From NCBI GenBank assembly GCA_016178785.1, contig JACOSO010000046.1, positions 90,219 through 154,218 of the forward strand: DNA of 64,000 bases. The letters are read 5' to 3'. The stretch comes from Bacteroidota bacterium. Its GTDB lineage: Bacteria > Bacteroidota > Bacteroidia > Cytophagales > Cyclobacteriaceae. Both the position numbers and the translations under genes were made by a program. Below are positions 41,709 through 50,061 of this stretch, one piece after another. Positions within the stretch are counted from its first letter, which is position 1. Every line of letters begins with the position of its first letter. The notes under the pieces are model-generated. The model ran no database searches, was not told the origin of the DNA, and worked only from the letters and a program-made list of their open reading frames with translations.

Positions 41709-42152
41709 TCAGAACTTTAATTCTTTAGGTTGATTTGCAGTATGAGGGTGTTCAGCGCCTGCATAAACATGCAAACTGCGGAATAATTGACGGCCCATGG
41801 TATTCTTAGGAAGCATTCCTCTTACAGAAAGTTCAACTAAGCGTGCTGGGTTTTTCTCGCTGATTTCTTTAGGAGAAAGCTCGCGCTGCCCGCCCGGATA
41901 TCCCGAATAGGTGAAGATTACACGGTTGTTCCACTTTTTGCCGGTCATCTTTACTTTTTCAGCATTGATGATTACTACATGGTCGCCCATGTCGGTGTTG
42001 GGTGTGTAATTCGTCTTGTTTTTGCCGCGTAATACGCGAGCCACCTCGCTGGCCAAACGGCCAAGCACTTGGTCTTTAGCGTCCACCAAAACCCAGTTTT
42101 TCTCTGCTGTGGCCTTGTTGGCGTAAATGGTTTTGAAACTATACTGATCCAC
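41709..42152 (-). CDS. rplM: 50S ribosomal protein L13
   Basis: 147 residues, starting at GTG 42152 with MDQYSFKTIYANKATAEKNW, the standard L13 opening. VLVDAKDQVLGRLASEVARV, DMGDHVVIINAEKVKMTGKK and VRGMLPKNTMGRQLFRSLHV are family motifs. It is the first gene of the operon, behind an excellent promoter at 42194-42225 and a short 5' leader containing a GTCCC hairpin, a place where L13 leaders are known to be autoregulated in other bacteria. Confidence 0.96.
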   Translation of the reverse strand: MDQYSFKTIYANKATAEKNWVLVDAKDQVLGRLASEVARVLRGKNKTNYTPNTDMGDHVVIINAEKVKMTGKKWNNRVIFTYSGYPGGQRELSPKEISEKNPARLVELSVRGMLPKNTMGRQLFRSLHVYAGAEHPHTANQPKELKF

Positions 42153-42173
42153 TTTTTAGCTTTTAAATTGAGA

Positions 42174-42192
42174 GTCCCCTTTAAAAAGGGAC
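42174..42192 (-). promoter_or_regulatory. Hairpin in the rplM 5' leader (candidate L13 autoregulation site)
   Basis: GTCCC-CTTT and AAA-GGGAC form a stem with a small bulge, within the ~40-base leader between the promoter and the GTG at 42152. Ribosomal protein leaders often hold such structures. No consensus comparison was possible. Confidence 0.4.
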
Positions 42193-42193
42193 A

Positions 42194-42225
42194 CAAAAGT
42201 AGGCTCAAAAAGCAGATTTTGCAAA
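42194..42225 (-). promoter_or_regulatory. Promoter of the rplM operon (TTTG-N20-TACTTTTG)
   Basis: On the minus strand TTTG (42222-42225), 20 bases, then TACTTTTG (42194-42201). Both Bacteroidota elements match exactly. It lies 41 bases upstream of rplM and just past the end of the rluA-family gene. Confidence 0.75.
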
Positions 42226-42238
42226 TGCCTTCGAGATT

Positions 42239-42973
42239 TTACCGGAGGTTGGCCTGCAGCTGCTTCAAAAGTGCCTTCATATCCTTGGGATAGGGTGCCT
42301 CAACTTTAATCTTTTTACCATCTAAAAGGGCAAATTCAAGCGAAAAAGCGTGTAAAGCCATCCTTTTCATCAGGGGCTCCTCTTCAGTCATTTTTTTTAA
42401 TTGAAAGCCTCTTTTAACAGAAGAAACGAAGAACGGTTGCCCTCCATAAGTCTCATCTCCGGTAATGGATGCTTTGAGTAAAGCGAGGTGAATTCGGATT
42501 TGGTGCATCCGGCCCGTAACAGGATTACACCTTATTAGGGTATGATTCTTAAATGCTTGCTCGGTCGTAAAGTAAGTTTGGGCTTCCTTACCCTCCTGTT
42601 TATTGATTTTTACAGTGCCATTGTTAAGCTTCACTATAGGAGCGTCTACCAGTTTGTTTTCGAAATGATGGACTCCATCGGCTACGGCATGATAGGTCTT
42701 GGTTACCTCCCGGTTTTCAAACTGCATACTTAGATGGCGATACGCCTCGGGGTTACGCGCAATGGCTAAAACACCCGATGTGTCCTTATCCAGGCGATGA
42801 TTAACTTGAGGGTCAGGCTCAACTTCTCGGGCGAGACTTAAGATAGTGGTACTGTCGTTCCTGTCTTCCAATGTTGAGATAAAAGGGGGTTTGTTGATCA
42901 GGATGAAGTCATCGTCCTTAAAGAGGATGATGTCGGCAAAATTTATTTTGGAAGGTTTCATTTCAATTGCCAA
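42239..42973 (-). CDS. RluA-family pseudouridine synthase
   Basis: 244 residues. The catalytic aspartate is in VNHRLDKDTSGVLAIARN, and RCNPVTGRMHQIRIHLALLK and GDETYGGQPFFVS are the usual later motifs. The N-terminus (INFADIILFKDDDFILINKP) lacks a separate S4 domain. It isomerises uridine in rRNA or tRNA; the target cannot be told. A decayed copy of its 5' part lies on the same strand at 45893-45990, on the far side of the CHAT gene. Its N-terminal extension also has alternative starts (MKPSK). Confidence 0.92.
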   Translation of the reverse strand: MAIEMKPSKINFADIILFKDDDFILINKPPFISTLEDRNDSTTILSLAREVEPDPQVNHRLDKDTSGVLAIARNPEAYRHLSMQFENREVTKTYHAVADGVHHFENKLVDAPIVKLNNGTVKINKQEGKEAQTYFTTEQAFKNHTLIRCNPVTGRMHQIRIHLALLKASITGDETYGGQPFFVSSVKRGFQLKKMTEEEPLMKRMALHAFSLEFALLDGKKIKVEAPYPKDMKALLKQLQANLR

Positions 42974-43091
42974 CCGAGAAGTAATGGCGCCCTAAAATTA
43001 AGGAAACCAAAAAATTAAATGGGATTAGTCTCAAAAGAATTAAGGATGAAAGCCACGATTAAAAGATAAATTCGTAGGTCGCTTCGCAAAG

Positions 43092-45881
43092 ATGAAAACT
43101 CTACTTCTATTTTTGATTCCACTTTTTGTTACAGCGCAAGGGCAACAGGAAAGACTCTTGCAGCAAGGACTTAAAGCCTCCAGCAAAGGACTCTACGATA
43201 GCGCGGAATTTTATTATCGCAATGCGAGTAGTTATTACACTTCGCAAAACGACAGGAAGAATTTTTTGAATGTGAGCATCTACAGAGCTGACAACCTGGC
43301 GAACTGGGGCAACTATGATGCGGCCATTCAAATAGCTAAAATGGTAGAAGAGGAAAGTGAACAATGGCTTGGGCCCAGGAATTATTTTCAGGGATTTGCC
43401 TATCAAGCCATAGGAAATGCCGAATTAAAAAAAGGAAATTACCAGCAGGCCATTGATCAATTCTGGGATGCTGAGTTAATCTTCATAGGTAATGAAACTT
43501 CGAAACCATGGCTTGCCGGACTTTATAACGCCACAGGCAATGCTATGCGCGACAACGGCTCCTATTCACAGGCGATTGATTATTTTAACAGAGCCCACAA
43601 TCAATTTCAGCGACAAGGAGATGAAATCAATGCCACCATTGCGCAACTGAATATTGCTGGCTGTTATGTAATGCAGGAAAAATATGATGAGGCCGTAAAG
43701 GAGTTTGAACAAGGGAAGAGTTTCTTCTTAGAACACCTGGGTGAGAAACATCCTTTGTTTGGCTCACTCTATAATAACATTGGAGCTGCCGTATTTTATC
43801 AGGCAAAAGACTACTCTTTAGCACTTCAGTATTATTTGAAGTCGTTGGCTATCCGACAAAAGCAAACGGGGGAAATCCATCTCGATGTGGCCCGTGTTTA
43901 TTTTAATGTCGGCTGGACGTATGAAATGATGAAAAAATTTACTGAATCTGATGCCTACTATTCAAAAGCGGAGAACATTCTGAATCAAATATTCAAGAAT
44001 GGCCATCCGCTTGCGGCATGGGCTTACAGCAGGCACGGTCACCTCATGTCGAGGCAAAAGAAATTTCAAGAAGCATTGGGGATGTACGATTTAGCGGAAA
44101 CACAAAACGTTCGGCAAGTGAGAGGGGAAAAGATTTTTTTAGACAAAGTGCGCGCTATTGAAACGTATAAATTCAGAGCGACAACCTATTATGATTGGTA
44201 TAAGGCAACGAAGAATCCAGCACATCTGAAGAATGCACTCAAGTTCTTGATCGAATCAGAAAAAGTGATGGGTCAGGCCGGCAAACAGAGGCAGAAGGAA
44301 GGCGATCGTCTCGAGATCGGCAAGATCAGCAGAAACATTTTTGAGATGGGCGTAGAGGTTTGTTACGAACTTAACCGGATCACTAAAGACCAGGTTTACC
44401 TGGAAGAGTTTTTTTATTTTTCTGAAAGCGGAAAAGCGCAAGTGCTCAATCAGGCAGTTGAGGAGTCGCAAGCCTTGAAGTTTGCGGGCATCCCCGATTC
44501 ATTGATTGCTGAAGATAGGGATAACCGCAAGCTTACGGCCGAGTACACGCAGAAGCTGCTGAGTTTCGATCCCGCCAGGCAGCCCGCTTCTGATTTGAAA
44601 GACATTGAGGATATTCTATTTTTCACTTCTGCTTCCGCCAAAATGCTCGAACAGCAGTTGGAGCAAGAGTATCCAAAATATTTCCAGTTAAAATATCAGG
44701 AGAAAAACATTTCACTAAAGGAGCTTCAGCAACAAATTCCGCCAGGTGAAATGGTCATGAGCTACATCATCACCGACAGCTTAGTTTTTGCTAGTGCAAT
44801 CACAGCGAAAGACATAGAAGTAAAACCTGTGGCCATCAAGCCCTCTCAATTGGAAAGGATGATTACAGCCATGCGCTCCGGTATTTTGTTTCAACAGAAA
44901 GAGGCTTTTACAAAATCATCGCATCAACTTTTTACGTTGCTGTTTCCGAGTGGTATTCCATCTGACATAAAAAGTATCGTCATTATTCCCGACAAGAGGT
45001 TAGCAAAAATTCCATTCGAAACTTTGCTTGAAACAACTACGCCACCTGATGCTGATTATGCCAGGATGAATTTTATTATCAACCGCGTCACGGTCAGTTA
45101 TGCAAATTCGGCCCGGCTTTATTTGAGTAGGATCAAATTCGAGCCATCTAAAAGTGTGAAGGGTTTGTTGGCCGTGGCTCCTGTATTTGACGATGATAAA
45201 ACCAACGGCATCAACTTGCGCACTCGATCGTGGCTAACCGCGACAGAAAAGGTAATCAAGAACTCAGGCCAAACACGGGGGCAACTATTCAATGGCAACG
45301 CAATCGCCCCACTGCCTGCAACTGCAGATGAGATCAATAGCTTGTACAGGCTTTTTGAAAGGAATAAAAGCGCATCAGAAATGATATTAGGCAAACTTGC
45401 CAATGAACGGAAATTAAAAAACACCAACCTTTCCGACTTCAAGTTCATACACATTGCCACACACGGCTTTGCGAATGAAGAGTCTCCTGAACTGTCGGGC
45501 TTGTTGCTGGCGCAGGACACCACTGAACTAGAAGAAGATAACGTACTCTACATGGGAGAGATTTACAACATGCAACTCAAATGTGAACTCGTGACTCTCT
45601 CGGCTTGTGAAACTGGGCTTGGTAAAATCATGGAAGGTGAAGGGGTGGTTGGCCTTGCGAGAGCCCTTACGTATGCAGGTGCGCAAAATATTTTGGTCTC
45701 TCTATGGAAAGTAAATGATGCTTCAACGGCTGCATTAATGATCGACTTTTATCAAGCCCTATTAAACGAGAGTCGCGATTCTATTTCAGCTGCCCTTCAA
45801 AAGGCGAAAACAAATATGATCGCCTCAGGCAAATACGCGGATCCGTATTACTGGTCGCCTTTTGTGCTTTTGGGGAGATAG
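43092..45881 (+). CDS. Secreted TPR-CHAT protease-like protein
   Basis: 929 residues with a signal peptide (MKTLLLFLIPLFVTAQGQ). Residues ~20-400 are TPRs (DAAIQIAKMVEEESEQWLGP, then YDEAVKEFEQGKSFFLEHLG). The C-terminal ~330 residues are a CHAT caspase-like domain with catalytic His in FIHIATHGFANEE and Cys in TLSACETGLGKIMEGEGV, ending WSPFVLLGR as in the family. CHAT proteases cleave specific partner proteins in defence or signalling; here the TPRs probably select the partner and the signal peptide suggests action outside the cytoplasm. No obvious partner gene. Confidence 0.9.
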   Translation: MKTLLLFLIPLFVTAQGQQERLLQQGLKASSKGLYDSAEFYYRNASSYYTSQNDRKNFLNVSIYRADNLANWGNYDAAIQIAKMVEEESEQWLGPRNYFQGFAYQAIGNAELKKGNYQQAIDQFWDAELIFIGNETSKPWLAGLYNATGNAMRDNGSYSQAIDYFNRAHNQFQRQGDEINATIAQLNIAGCYVMQEKYDEAVKEFEQGKSFFLEHLGEKHPLFGSLYNNIGAAVFYQAKDYSLALQYYLKSLAIRQKQTGEIHLDVARVYFNVGWTYEMMKKFTESDAYYSKAENILNQIFKNGHPLAAWAYSRHGHLMSRQKKFQEALGMYDLAETQNVRQVRGEKIFLDKVRAIETYKFRATTYYDWYKATKNPAHLKNALKFLIESEKVMGQAGKQRQKEGDRLEIGKISRNIFEMGVEVCYELNRITKDQVYLEEFFYFSESGKAQVLNQAVEESQALKFAGIPDSLIAEDRDNRKLTAEYTQKLLSFDPARQPASDLKDIEDILFFTSASAKMLEQQLEQEYPKYFQLKYQEKNISLKELQQQIPPGEMVMSYIITDSLVFASAITAKDIEVKPVAIKPSQLERMITAMRSGILFQQKEAFTKSSHQLFTLLFPSGIPSDIKSIVIIPDKRLAKIPFETLLETTTPPDADYARMNFIINRVTVSYANSARLYLSRIKFEPSKSVKGLLAVAPVFDDDKTNGINLRTRSWLTATEKVIKNSGQTRGQLFNGNAIAPLPATADEINSLYRLFERNKSASEMILGKLANERKLKNTNLSDFKFIHIATHGFANEESPELSGLLLAQDTTELEEDNVLYMGEIYNMQLKCELVTLSACETGLGKIMEGEGVVGLARALTYAGAQNILVSLWKVNDASTAALMIDFYQALLNESRDSISAALQKAKTNMIASGKYADPYYWSPFVLLGR

Positions 45882-45892
45882 TTATTGGTTCT

Positions 45893-45990
45893 CTATGGTC
45901 CACCTTCAATAAGAAATGGAGGCTTGTTGATATGGGGTAATCCTGATCTTGGAAGAGGATGAAGTCGCTTAAATTCAGATTAGATTTTAC
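45893..45990 (-). pseudogene. Decayed 5' fragment of an rluA-family gene
   Basis: Read on the minus strand, SNLNLSDFILFQDQDY is followed, after a one-base frame change, by HINKPPFLIEGGP and a stop. This parallels SKINFADIILFKDDDFILINKPPF at the N-terminus of the intact synthase at 42239-42973. About 30 residues survive, with the frame broken in the middle. It is a diverged partial copy and not recently made. It sits 11 bases after the CHAT stop. Confidence 0.5.
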
Positions 45991-46002
45991 TTGGTAGGCA
46001 AA

Positions 46003-46938
46003 CTATTGATATGCGAGCAAATTATATTGAAAAATATCAGCGTGCTTTTCAGCTATATAGTTGATGAGCTCATTATTTTGCTCAATCTTGAATTGATACC
46101 CCAAAGTCTGAAGGTCTGCTAAAACATCTTCAACTGAATAGCCGTGCTCACCCCACCAAGTTCGGGTAACTTCTAGGAAGATGGGAGGCTTATATTTCTT
46201 AATTGTATTCCACCCGCCTCTCAAAGCTTCCGGCTCCGAACCTTCAATTATAAGTTTCACAAAAGAAATGGGTAACGAACTTAACTTTTGAACAAAGTCA
46301 TCAAGCTGTTGGATTTGTACTTGAGTGTTTCCAGGAGTCTGAGGCACAACTCGGCCCGCTCCAGTATTGGAAGTGGTAAATTCGAATTGACGAGTGGTAG
46401 TATTTTTCCCCATTCCGATTGGATAAATACGAATGAGTGAAGCGGCTTCTGGGTTCAGAGCCAAGTTCCTTTCTAAGCTACCAAATACTTTTAGATTGGG
46501 CTCAAAGGCATGGATTTGAGTTTGCTTTCCCGTGCCAAAGCAATAATTAGCAAGTCTCAGGGAAAAGCCTCCAACATTTGCACCGATGTCCAAGACAATG
46601 GTATCAGTCTTGGCGTAAATCTTTGCCTGACTTAAAACCAAATCCTCACTGCCATTAAAAATTTTCCATTGAACAAAGTCAGACCTATTTATTTGGAAAC
46701 TTATGTTCCCTCTCGTGAGTTGGTAGTCATCGTTTTGCGGGAATTCAGCAGAAGTGCGAATAAACTTCTTCAATCTGTAAGCCATATTCTGCGGGATGAT
46801 TCTTCTTAGCAATGCGACAAGGCCTCTATGATTGTACAAAAATTCATCTGCCCTTAACATACTGCGGAAGTTTCTGATGGTGTGCCATTTTGGAATCATA
46901 AATATTGTTTTGTCAATCGGAGTACCGTGTAAATACAA
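46003..46938 (-). CDS. FkbM-family methyltransferase
   Basis: 311 residues; the ATG at 46899 (MIPKWHTIRNFRSMLRADEF) is an alternative start. The SAM-binding motif is DTIVLDIGANVGGFSLRLAN, followed by IHAFEPNLKVFGSLERNLAL and SFVKLIIEGSEPEALRGGWN, where the usual DVEG is IIEG. FkbM proteins O-methylate sugars or polyketides. It stands alone between the rluA remnant and the two-component genes. Substrate unknown. Confidence 0.82.
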   Translation of the reverse strand: MYLHGTPIDKTIFMIPKWHTIRNFRSMLRADEFLYNHRGLVALLRRIIPQNMAYRLKKFIRTSAEFPQNDDYQLTRGNISFQINRSDFVQWKIFNGSEDLVLSQAKIYAKTDTIVLDIGANVGGFSLRLANYCFGTGKQTQIHAFEPNLKVFGSLERNLALNPEAASLIRIYPIGMGKNTTTRQFEFTTSNTGAGRVVPQTPGNTQVQIQQLDDFVQKLSSLPISFVKLIIEGSEPEALRGGWNTIKKYKPPIFLEVTRTWWGEHGYSVEDVLADLQTLGYQFKIEQNNELINYIAEKHADIFQYNLLAYQ

Positions 46939-46997
46939 AAAAAATAAAGAGGAAAGACCTTTCTCGCATGGAAGGGAATTAAAAACAAGCTCTGTCT

Positions 46998-48047
46998 TTA
47001 ATCCTCGCTATCCTCTTTCGATCTCGAAAGTTTAAAACTAAAAGTAGATCCCTTACCCACTTCGCTCTCTACTTCAGCTTTGCTGCCGTGGCCTTCGAGA
47101 ATATGTTTTACAATGGCAAGCCCTAAACCTGTTCCGCCTTTTTCACGGCTGCGGCTTTTATCTACTCTATAGAATCGTTCGAAGATGCGATGCAGATGTT
47201 GATGAGGAATTCCTTCACCCGTATCGGTCACAAATGTGGTCACATTTTTTTTTCCAACATCAAAACTTACGGTTACGTGTCCGCCTTCGAGTGTGTAGTT
47301 GAGTGCGTTTGAAATAAGATTGGTGATCACTTGCTCGATGCGCTGCTCATCAGCATGAACCCAGATTTTCGAATGCTTATCCGGCAATAGCTTTAACGTG
47401 ATATTTTTTTGCTCCGCTTTTTCTTCAAACTGATCAATCACTTCTTCAGAGAGTTTGAACAAATCCACTCGGTCGAATTTCATTTTAATATCACCCGTCT
47501 CAATCTGTGATAGGGTGAGCAAGTCTTGAACGAGAGAATCAAGACCATCCAAGCTCTTGGCAGCTTTCTTCAGAAATTTGCCACGCACGTTTTTATCATT
47601 CACTGCGCCATCCAACAATGTGTGCACAAATCCCTGGGCTGCAAAGATGGGTGTTTTCAGTTCATGCGATACATCTGCTATAAATTCTTTGCGAAAGGCT
47701 TCCAGTTTTTTTAGTTCGTCAATTTCTTTCTGTTTAAGCAATGCGAATGCGGAGATCTCATCATTCAGTTTTTCAAACGGGTCAAGGCCTTGTGATTTTT
47801 GGTGAGCAATTGTTTTCAATTCTTTCTTCAGCAGCTTGCCCATCATTTTGTCGATTTTGCTGATGCCGCGAAAAAACAAGAACTCCAACACAACATAACT
47901 CAATAAATAAGATGCGGAGAAGCTGATGACGGAAGCAAGTACCAGGGCACTCGTTTCTACGCTTTGCATCAACGACAAAAAAAGCGCAGTGACCAACGCA
48001 ATCGAGGCGGCAAGAAGTAATGCAAGTATGCGAGCGCTGTAAACCAT
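46998..48047 (-). CDS. PhoR-like sensor histidine kinase
   Basis: 349 residues. Two N-terminal membrane helices (ILALLLAASIALVTALFLSL and LVLASVISFSASYLLSYVVL) with almost no periplasmic part, then HisKA (FIADVSHELKTPIFAAQGFV), N box (NLISNALNYTLEGG), G boxes (VTDTGEGIP, GGTGLGLAIVKHIL). No PAS domain. It pairs with the PhoB-like regulator 44 bases upstream on the same strand. With so short a loop it probably senses membrane or cytoplasmic signals. Confidence 0.93.
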   Translation of the reverse strand: MVYSARILALLLAASIALVTALFLSLMQSVETSALVLASVISFSASYLLSYVVLEFLFFRGISKIDKMMGKLLKKELKTIAHQKSQGLDPFEKLNDEISAFALLKQKEIDELKKLEAFRKEFIADVSHELKTPIFAAQGFVHTLLDGAVNDKNVRGKFLKKAAKSLDGLDSLVQDLLTLSQIETGDIKMKFDRVDLFKLSEEVIDQFEEKAEQKNITLKLLPDKHSKIWVHADEQRIEQVITNLISNALNYTLEGGHVTVSFDVGKKNVTTFVTDTGEGIPHQHLHRIFERFYRVDKSRSREKGGTGLGLAIVKHILEGHGSKAEVESEVGKGSTFSFKLSRSKEDSED

Positions 48048-48091
48048 GCTTTAAAGTCAGCGCAAAAATACGAATTGAAAGAAATTGGTGA

Positions 48092-48781
48092 TTAGCTGAC
48101 GTTAAACTTGTAGCCTACGCCCTTTACTGTAGCAATGCAATCTTCACCTATTTTCTCACGCACTTTACGAATATGCACATCTACGGTGCGTGAGAGCACA
48201 TACACATCGGCACCCCAAATGTTTTGCAGCAAGTCATCGCGAGTGAAAACCTTATTGGGGTTTTGGGCAAGAAAGAATAATAGCTCAAATTCCTTTTTAG
48301 GCAAATTGATTTCTTTTCCGTTCAAACGAACGGTGTAACTGGTCCTGTCAATGATTAGGTTTCCAGCCTTAATCTGGCTAGAGGTATTTTTCTTGGCATT
48401 GTCTCTGCGGAAGAGCGCGCTGATACGGCTCATCAGAGCCCTCGGCTTGATGGGCTTTAAAATGTAGTCATCTGCACCTACATCGAAAGCAGCAACTTCA
48501 GAATATTCTTCAGCCCGTGCTGTTAGAAAAACAATGTACGTATTTACCAGTTCGGGCATTGCTCGCAACTGGCGGCAAGCTTCAACACCATCTACTTTGG
48601 GCATCATGATGTCAAGTAGCACTAAATCAGGATGAAATTTCTTGGCGACATCAACAGCCCCTTGTCCATCCGTAGCTGTGCGCACATCAAAGCCCTGTTT
48701 TTCGAGGTTGTATTTTAAAAGTTCAAGGATGGACTCTTCGTCATCTACCACCAGAACTTTGTGCACGGGCTTATTCGACAT
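48092..48781 (-). CDS. PhoB/OmpR-family response regulator
   Basis: 229 residues. Receiver: VLVVDDEESILELLKYNLEK (acidic pocket), DLVLLDIMMPKVDGVE (phosphoryl Asp), LTARAEEYSE and ILKPIKPRALMSRI (Lys). Winged-helix DNA-binding domain: LPKKEFELLFFLAQNPNKVF, RDDLLQNIWGADVYVLSRTV, VDVHIRKVREKIGEDCIATV, KGVGYKF. It is the partner of the downstream kinase. Called as PhoB-like by shape only; whether it answers phosphate is not shown. Confidence 0.94.
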   Translation of the reverse strand: MSNKPVHKVLVVDDEESILELLKYNLEKQGFDVRTATDGQGAVDVAKKFHPDLVLLDIMMPKVDGVEACRQLRAMPELVNTYIVFLTARAEEYSEVAAFDVGADDYILKPIKPRALMSRISALFRRDNAKKNTSSQIKAGNLIIDRTSYTVRLNGKEINLPKKEFELLFFLAQNPNKVFTRDDLLQNIWGADVYVLSRTVDVHIRKVREKIGEDCIATVKGVGYKFNVS

Positions 48782-48872
48782 ACCTTTTTTTATAAAGGTA
48801 TAGAGAAATCATGCGTCTGGAAAGGCAATGTTAAGGACTTAATGATTTGTTAATGCTCACGTAATATTTGAA

Positions 48873-48940
48873 AATTTGAAAATGAGAGAATTTGAAAATC
48901 AATGCATTTTCAAATCTTCAAATTATCACATTTTCAAATT
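48873..48940. repeat. Quasi-palindrome (AATTTGAAAATG) running into the end of the zinc peptidase gene
   Basis: AATTTGAAAATG (48873-48884) and CATTTTCAAATT (48929-48940) are perfect inverted copies, with an inner pair AATTTGAAAAT (48889-48899) and ATTTTCAAAT (48906-48915). The right arm encodes the last residues (NLKM) of the minus-strand peptidase that stops at 48926. Confidence 0.8.
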
Positions 48941-49945
48941 GTAGCTTTTGCCAAGGTAACGAATGTAGGCTTTCAGATTTCCTTTAAATTTCAAATCAAG
49001 TTCTTTGCCAAAATCTTTTTGCTTCGATTGATAAAGATGAAATGACATGAAATAGGTATTATTTGGCAGCCAATCCGTAGTCTTTCGTTTTTCGAACAAG
49101 GAAAGCGTGTCGATGTTCTTCACGATTTTTTGGATCATCTGTTTTTTCATTTCCTTTTTTGAATCGAAAGATTCCGAAGGACTAAAAGATTGATAAAGGC
49201 TGTCAAGCGATTTTGTGCCTCCCAAAATGTGCCGGCTGTAGGTGCGGTAATCCTGATCTTCGTGTAAATACTGAAAATATTCCTTCGAATTTTTTCCATA
49301 CTTGTTCGCCAAAAAATAATAAGCAGCAGTATCGCCAATGAATGATGCGAGATTCTCATTGAAATCGGAACTGTCTTTTATAAATATGGTAGAGTGCACC
49401 ATCTCGTGAATGATGAGGCTGGCAAGGTCGCCTTCACCGCGTCTCAACATGCCACTGAGAATCGGATCGGTAAACCAACCCAGTGTACTCCAGCCACCAG
49501 GGTTTCGTACGCTTACGTCATAATTTTCGTTCATCAGTTTTTTTCGCTCGGCCAGGGCATTCTCTTTTTTGAAAAACCCTTTGTAGGGCAAATCGCCAAC
49601 GAAAGGAAAGTGCCATAGTTTTGGTTTTAATTCAAATGGCTCGCATGCTTGCACTACCCACATTAATTCTTCATCATGTTGGTCGTACATGGTTTTGTAG
49701 TTCTCGGTGTCTTTCAATCCCAGTGAATCGATCGCGTATTTTCTGATTTCTTCGATCAGGTGAAGTTTGCCTTTGAGTGAATCAGGAAAGGAAGGATCAT
49801 TCAAAAAGGTTTCTACAGGTTTTGAATTCCAAATAATTTTTAACTGACCGTAGCCCATGCGCACTCCATAATTAATGAGCGACCACTGCCAAATGATCAG
49901 GGCGATAAAGATCACCAAAGCAGAAACAAGGATTTTTTTAATCAT
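48926..49945 (-). CDS. Zinc metallopeptidase, PF10023 (Aminopep) family
   Basis: 339 residues. A membrane anchor or uncleaved signal leads (ILVSALVIFIALIIWQWSLI). The metal-binding motif is LIIHEMVHSTIFI (HExxH), with ENLASFIGDTAAYYFLANKY behind it supplying the third ligand Glu. NPGGWSTLGWFTDPILSGML is the conserved loop before the motif. Predicted to act in the periplasm facing out from the inner membrane. Substrate unknown. Its last four residues lie in an intergenic-type repeat arm. Confidence 0.85.
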   Translation of the reverse strand: MIKKILVSALVIFIALIIWQWSLINYGVRMGYGQLKIIWNSKPVETFLNDPSFPDSLKGKLHLIEEIRKYAIDSLGLKDTENYKTMYDQHDEELMWVVQACEPFELKPKLWHFPFVGDLPYKGFFKKENALAERKKLMNENYDVSVRNPGGWSTLGWFTDPILSGMLRRGEGDLASLIIHEMVHSTIFIKDSSDFNENLASFIGDTAAYYFLANKYGKNSKEYFQYLHEDQDYRTYSRHILGGTKSLDSLYQSFSPSESFDSKKEMKKQMIQKIVKNIDTLSLFEKRKTTDWLPNNTYFMSFHLYQSKQKDFGKELDLKFKGNLKAYIRYLGKSYNLKM

Positions 49946-49954
49946 AGATTTAAT

Positions 49955-50012
49955 CCCTCACCCTTCCCTCTCCCTCGGGAGAGGTGTCTGAGGGAACGAG
50001 GACGGGTGAGGG
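49955..50012. repeat. Nested palindrome CCCTCACCC...GGGTGAGGG with CCTCTCCC core
   Basis: Outer arms CCCTCACCC (49955-49963) and GGGTGAGGG (50004-50012), inner palindrome CCTCTCCC (49967-49974) TC GGGAGAGG (49977-49984). It lies between divergent genes. The words are known to me from dispersed intergenic repeats in many bacteria; it is GC-richer than its surroundings. Confidence 0.8.
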
Positions 50013-50061
50013 TAAAAATAGGGTTTTTCCTATATTCGAGTCGTTTGTTTAGAACCACTCC

